In this document: positions 63,800 through 64,000 of the stretch, piece by piece
How the letters are laid out: every line of letters begins with the position of its first letter
How positions within the stretch are numbered: position 1 is the first letter of the stretch
From: an uncultured Bulleidia sp.
GTDB lineage: Bacteria > Bacillota_I > Bacilli_A > Erysipelotrichales > Erysipelotrichaceae
Assembly: GCA_934754415.1 (NCBI GenBank)
Contig: CAKVIS010000004.1
Span: forward strand, 28,279-92,278
Direction of reading: 5' to 3'
DNA: 64,000 nucleotides
The notes under the pieces: generated by a model
Told to the model about the DNA's origin: nothing
Databases searched by the model: none
What the model saw: only the letters and a program-made list of their open reading frames with translations
Program-made: the position numbers and the translations under genes

Positions 63800-64000
63800 A
63801 TGGCGCAGGAATGCAGGATTCATCAGACAAAAAGAGGAAACTACTATTGCTCATTACCTAAGACAAAAGAAATAGTGCATCTTGGTAAATCAGTACCAGG
63901 TAAACTTATTGAAGTGCATATACGCCCAATGAATGGTATTTACCAGATATCCTGTGTGTTTGATGATGAAGTTGAAACTGTTCAACCATCAAAGAAGCAC
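63800..64000 (+). CDS. Transposase-like fragment (IS200/IS605 TnpB-like, partial)
   Basis: A frame open to the window edge (67 codons from ATG 63800: MAQECRIHQTKRGNYY...). The LPKTKEIVHLGKSVPGKLIEV and IRPMNGIYQISCVFDDE segments resemble the internal beta-strands before the RuvC part of OrfB/TnpB transposases. The roughly 100-residue N-terminal region expected before this is not present upstream, where a stop codon, a hairpin and no ribosome binding site are found. It may therefore be 5'-truncated. Continuation lies outside the window; assignment is tentative. Confidence 0.45.
   Translation, partial: MAQECRIHQTKRGNYYCSLPKTKEIVHLGKSVPGKLIEVHIRPMNGIYQISCVFDDEVETVQPSKKH

Noticed and set aside
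1..64000. CRISPR arrays, prophage, tRNA or rRNA genes
   Set aside because: No regularly spaced repeats, phage structural genes or tRNA/rRNA signatures were seen on either strand.

Overview
This AT-rich window (about 60% A+T by eye) comes from a low-GC Bacillota chromosome. The evidence is gene order (yqeH-yhbY-nadD/yqeK-rsfS, rplU-prp-rpmA-obgE, gpsB-rnpB, recU-pbp1A), T-box leaders, a CcpA-type cre site, class B RNase P RNA, RNase Y/RNase J and EzrA/GpsB. The small genome style and the fused, degenerate nadD-yqeK suggest an Erysipelotrichia-like gut or oral Firmicute; that placement is inference. Almost all genes read on the minus strand.

Layout. 1-9100: start of nusA, rimP, glpK, ppdK (promoter overlapped by a perfect cre match), an alpha/beta-hydrolase-fold protein without its nucleophile, and valS behind a Val T-box. 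9100-17400: ruvAB, obgE, the L27/Prp/L21 operon with an L21 leader, thiI, a cysteine desulfurase and ezrA. 17470-22650: rpsD with a leader, a short SSB-like protein, a FeoB-associated Cys-rich protein, and a P-type cation ATPase under a yybP-ykoY (Mn2+) riboswitch. 22700-33100: ftsK, a degenerate RNase J, miaB, a 58-residue ferredoxin, rny, recA, pgsA, rnpB and gpsB. 33180-38330: recU, a class A PBP, nth, a DnaD-like protein and a secreted thioredoxin-fold-like protein. 38360-41720: an amino-acid ABC transporter behind a T-box whose specifier reads as Arg, followed by a tiny Arg-rich leader peptide. 41790-48720: rsfS, nadD/yqeK, yhbY, yqeH, parC, parE. 48800-54190: plsY, an esterase, thiamine salvage (thiW-thiM-thiE) with a TPP riboswitch plus a second unexplained leader element, and brnQ with an Ile T-box. 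54290-58810: two small unknown genes, an orphan prepilin, a flavinylated fumarate-reductase-like lipoprotein with a MerR-type operator, merR, and a YhhN-family membrane protein. 58805-63460: aconitase and isocitrate dehydrogenase, divergent from citrate synthase, which together make 2-oxoglutarate for glutamate. The right edge holds a small ORF and a transposase-like fragment.

The window is mostly housekeeping, with no CRISPR array, prophage, tRNA or rRNA gene seen. The most unusual signals are: (i) the Arg T-box followed by an Arg-rich leader ORF with a strong Shine-Dalgarno; (ii) a second structured RNA, partly TPP-like, between the TPP switch and thiW; (iii) five genes whose -10 box lies 6-9 bases before the ATG with no Shine-Dalgarno, i.e. 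candidate leaderless mRNAs; and (iv) three proteins that keep a fold but lose catalytic residues (alpha/beta hydrolase, RNase J, NadD domain). Database searches could not be run; family names rest on motifs and gene order.
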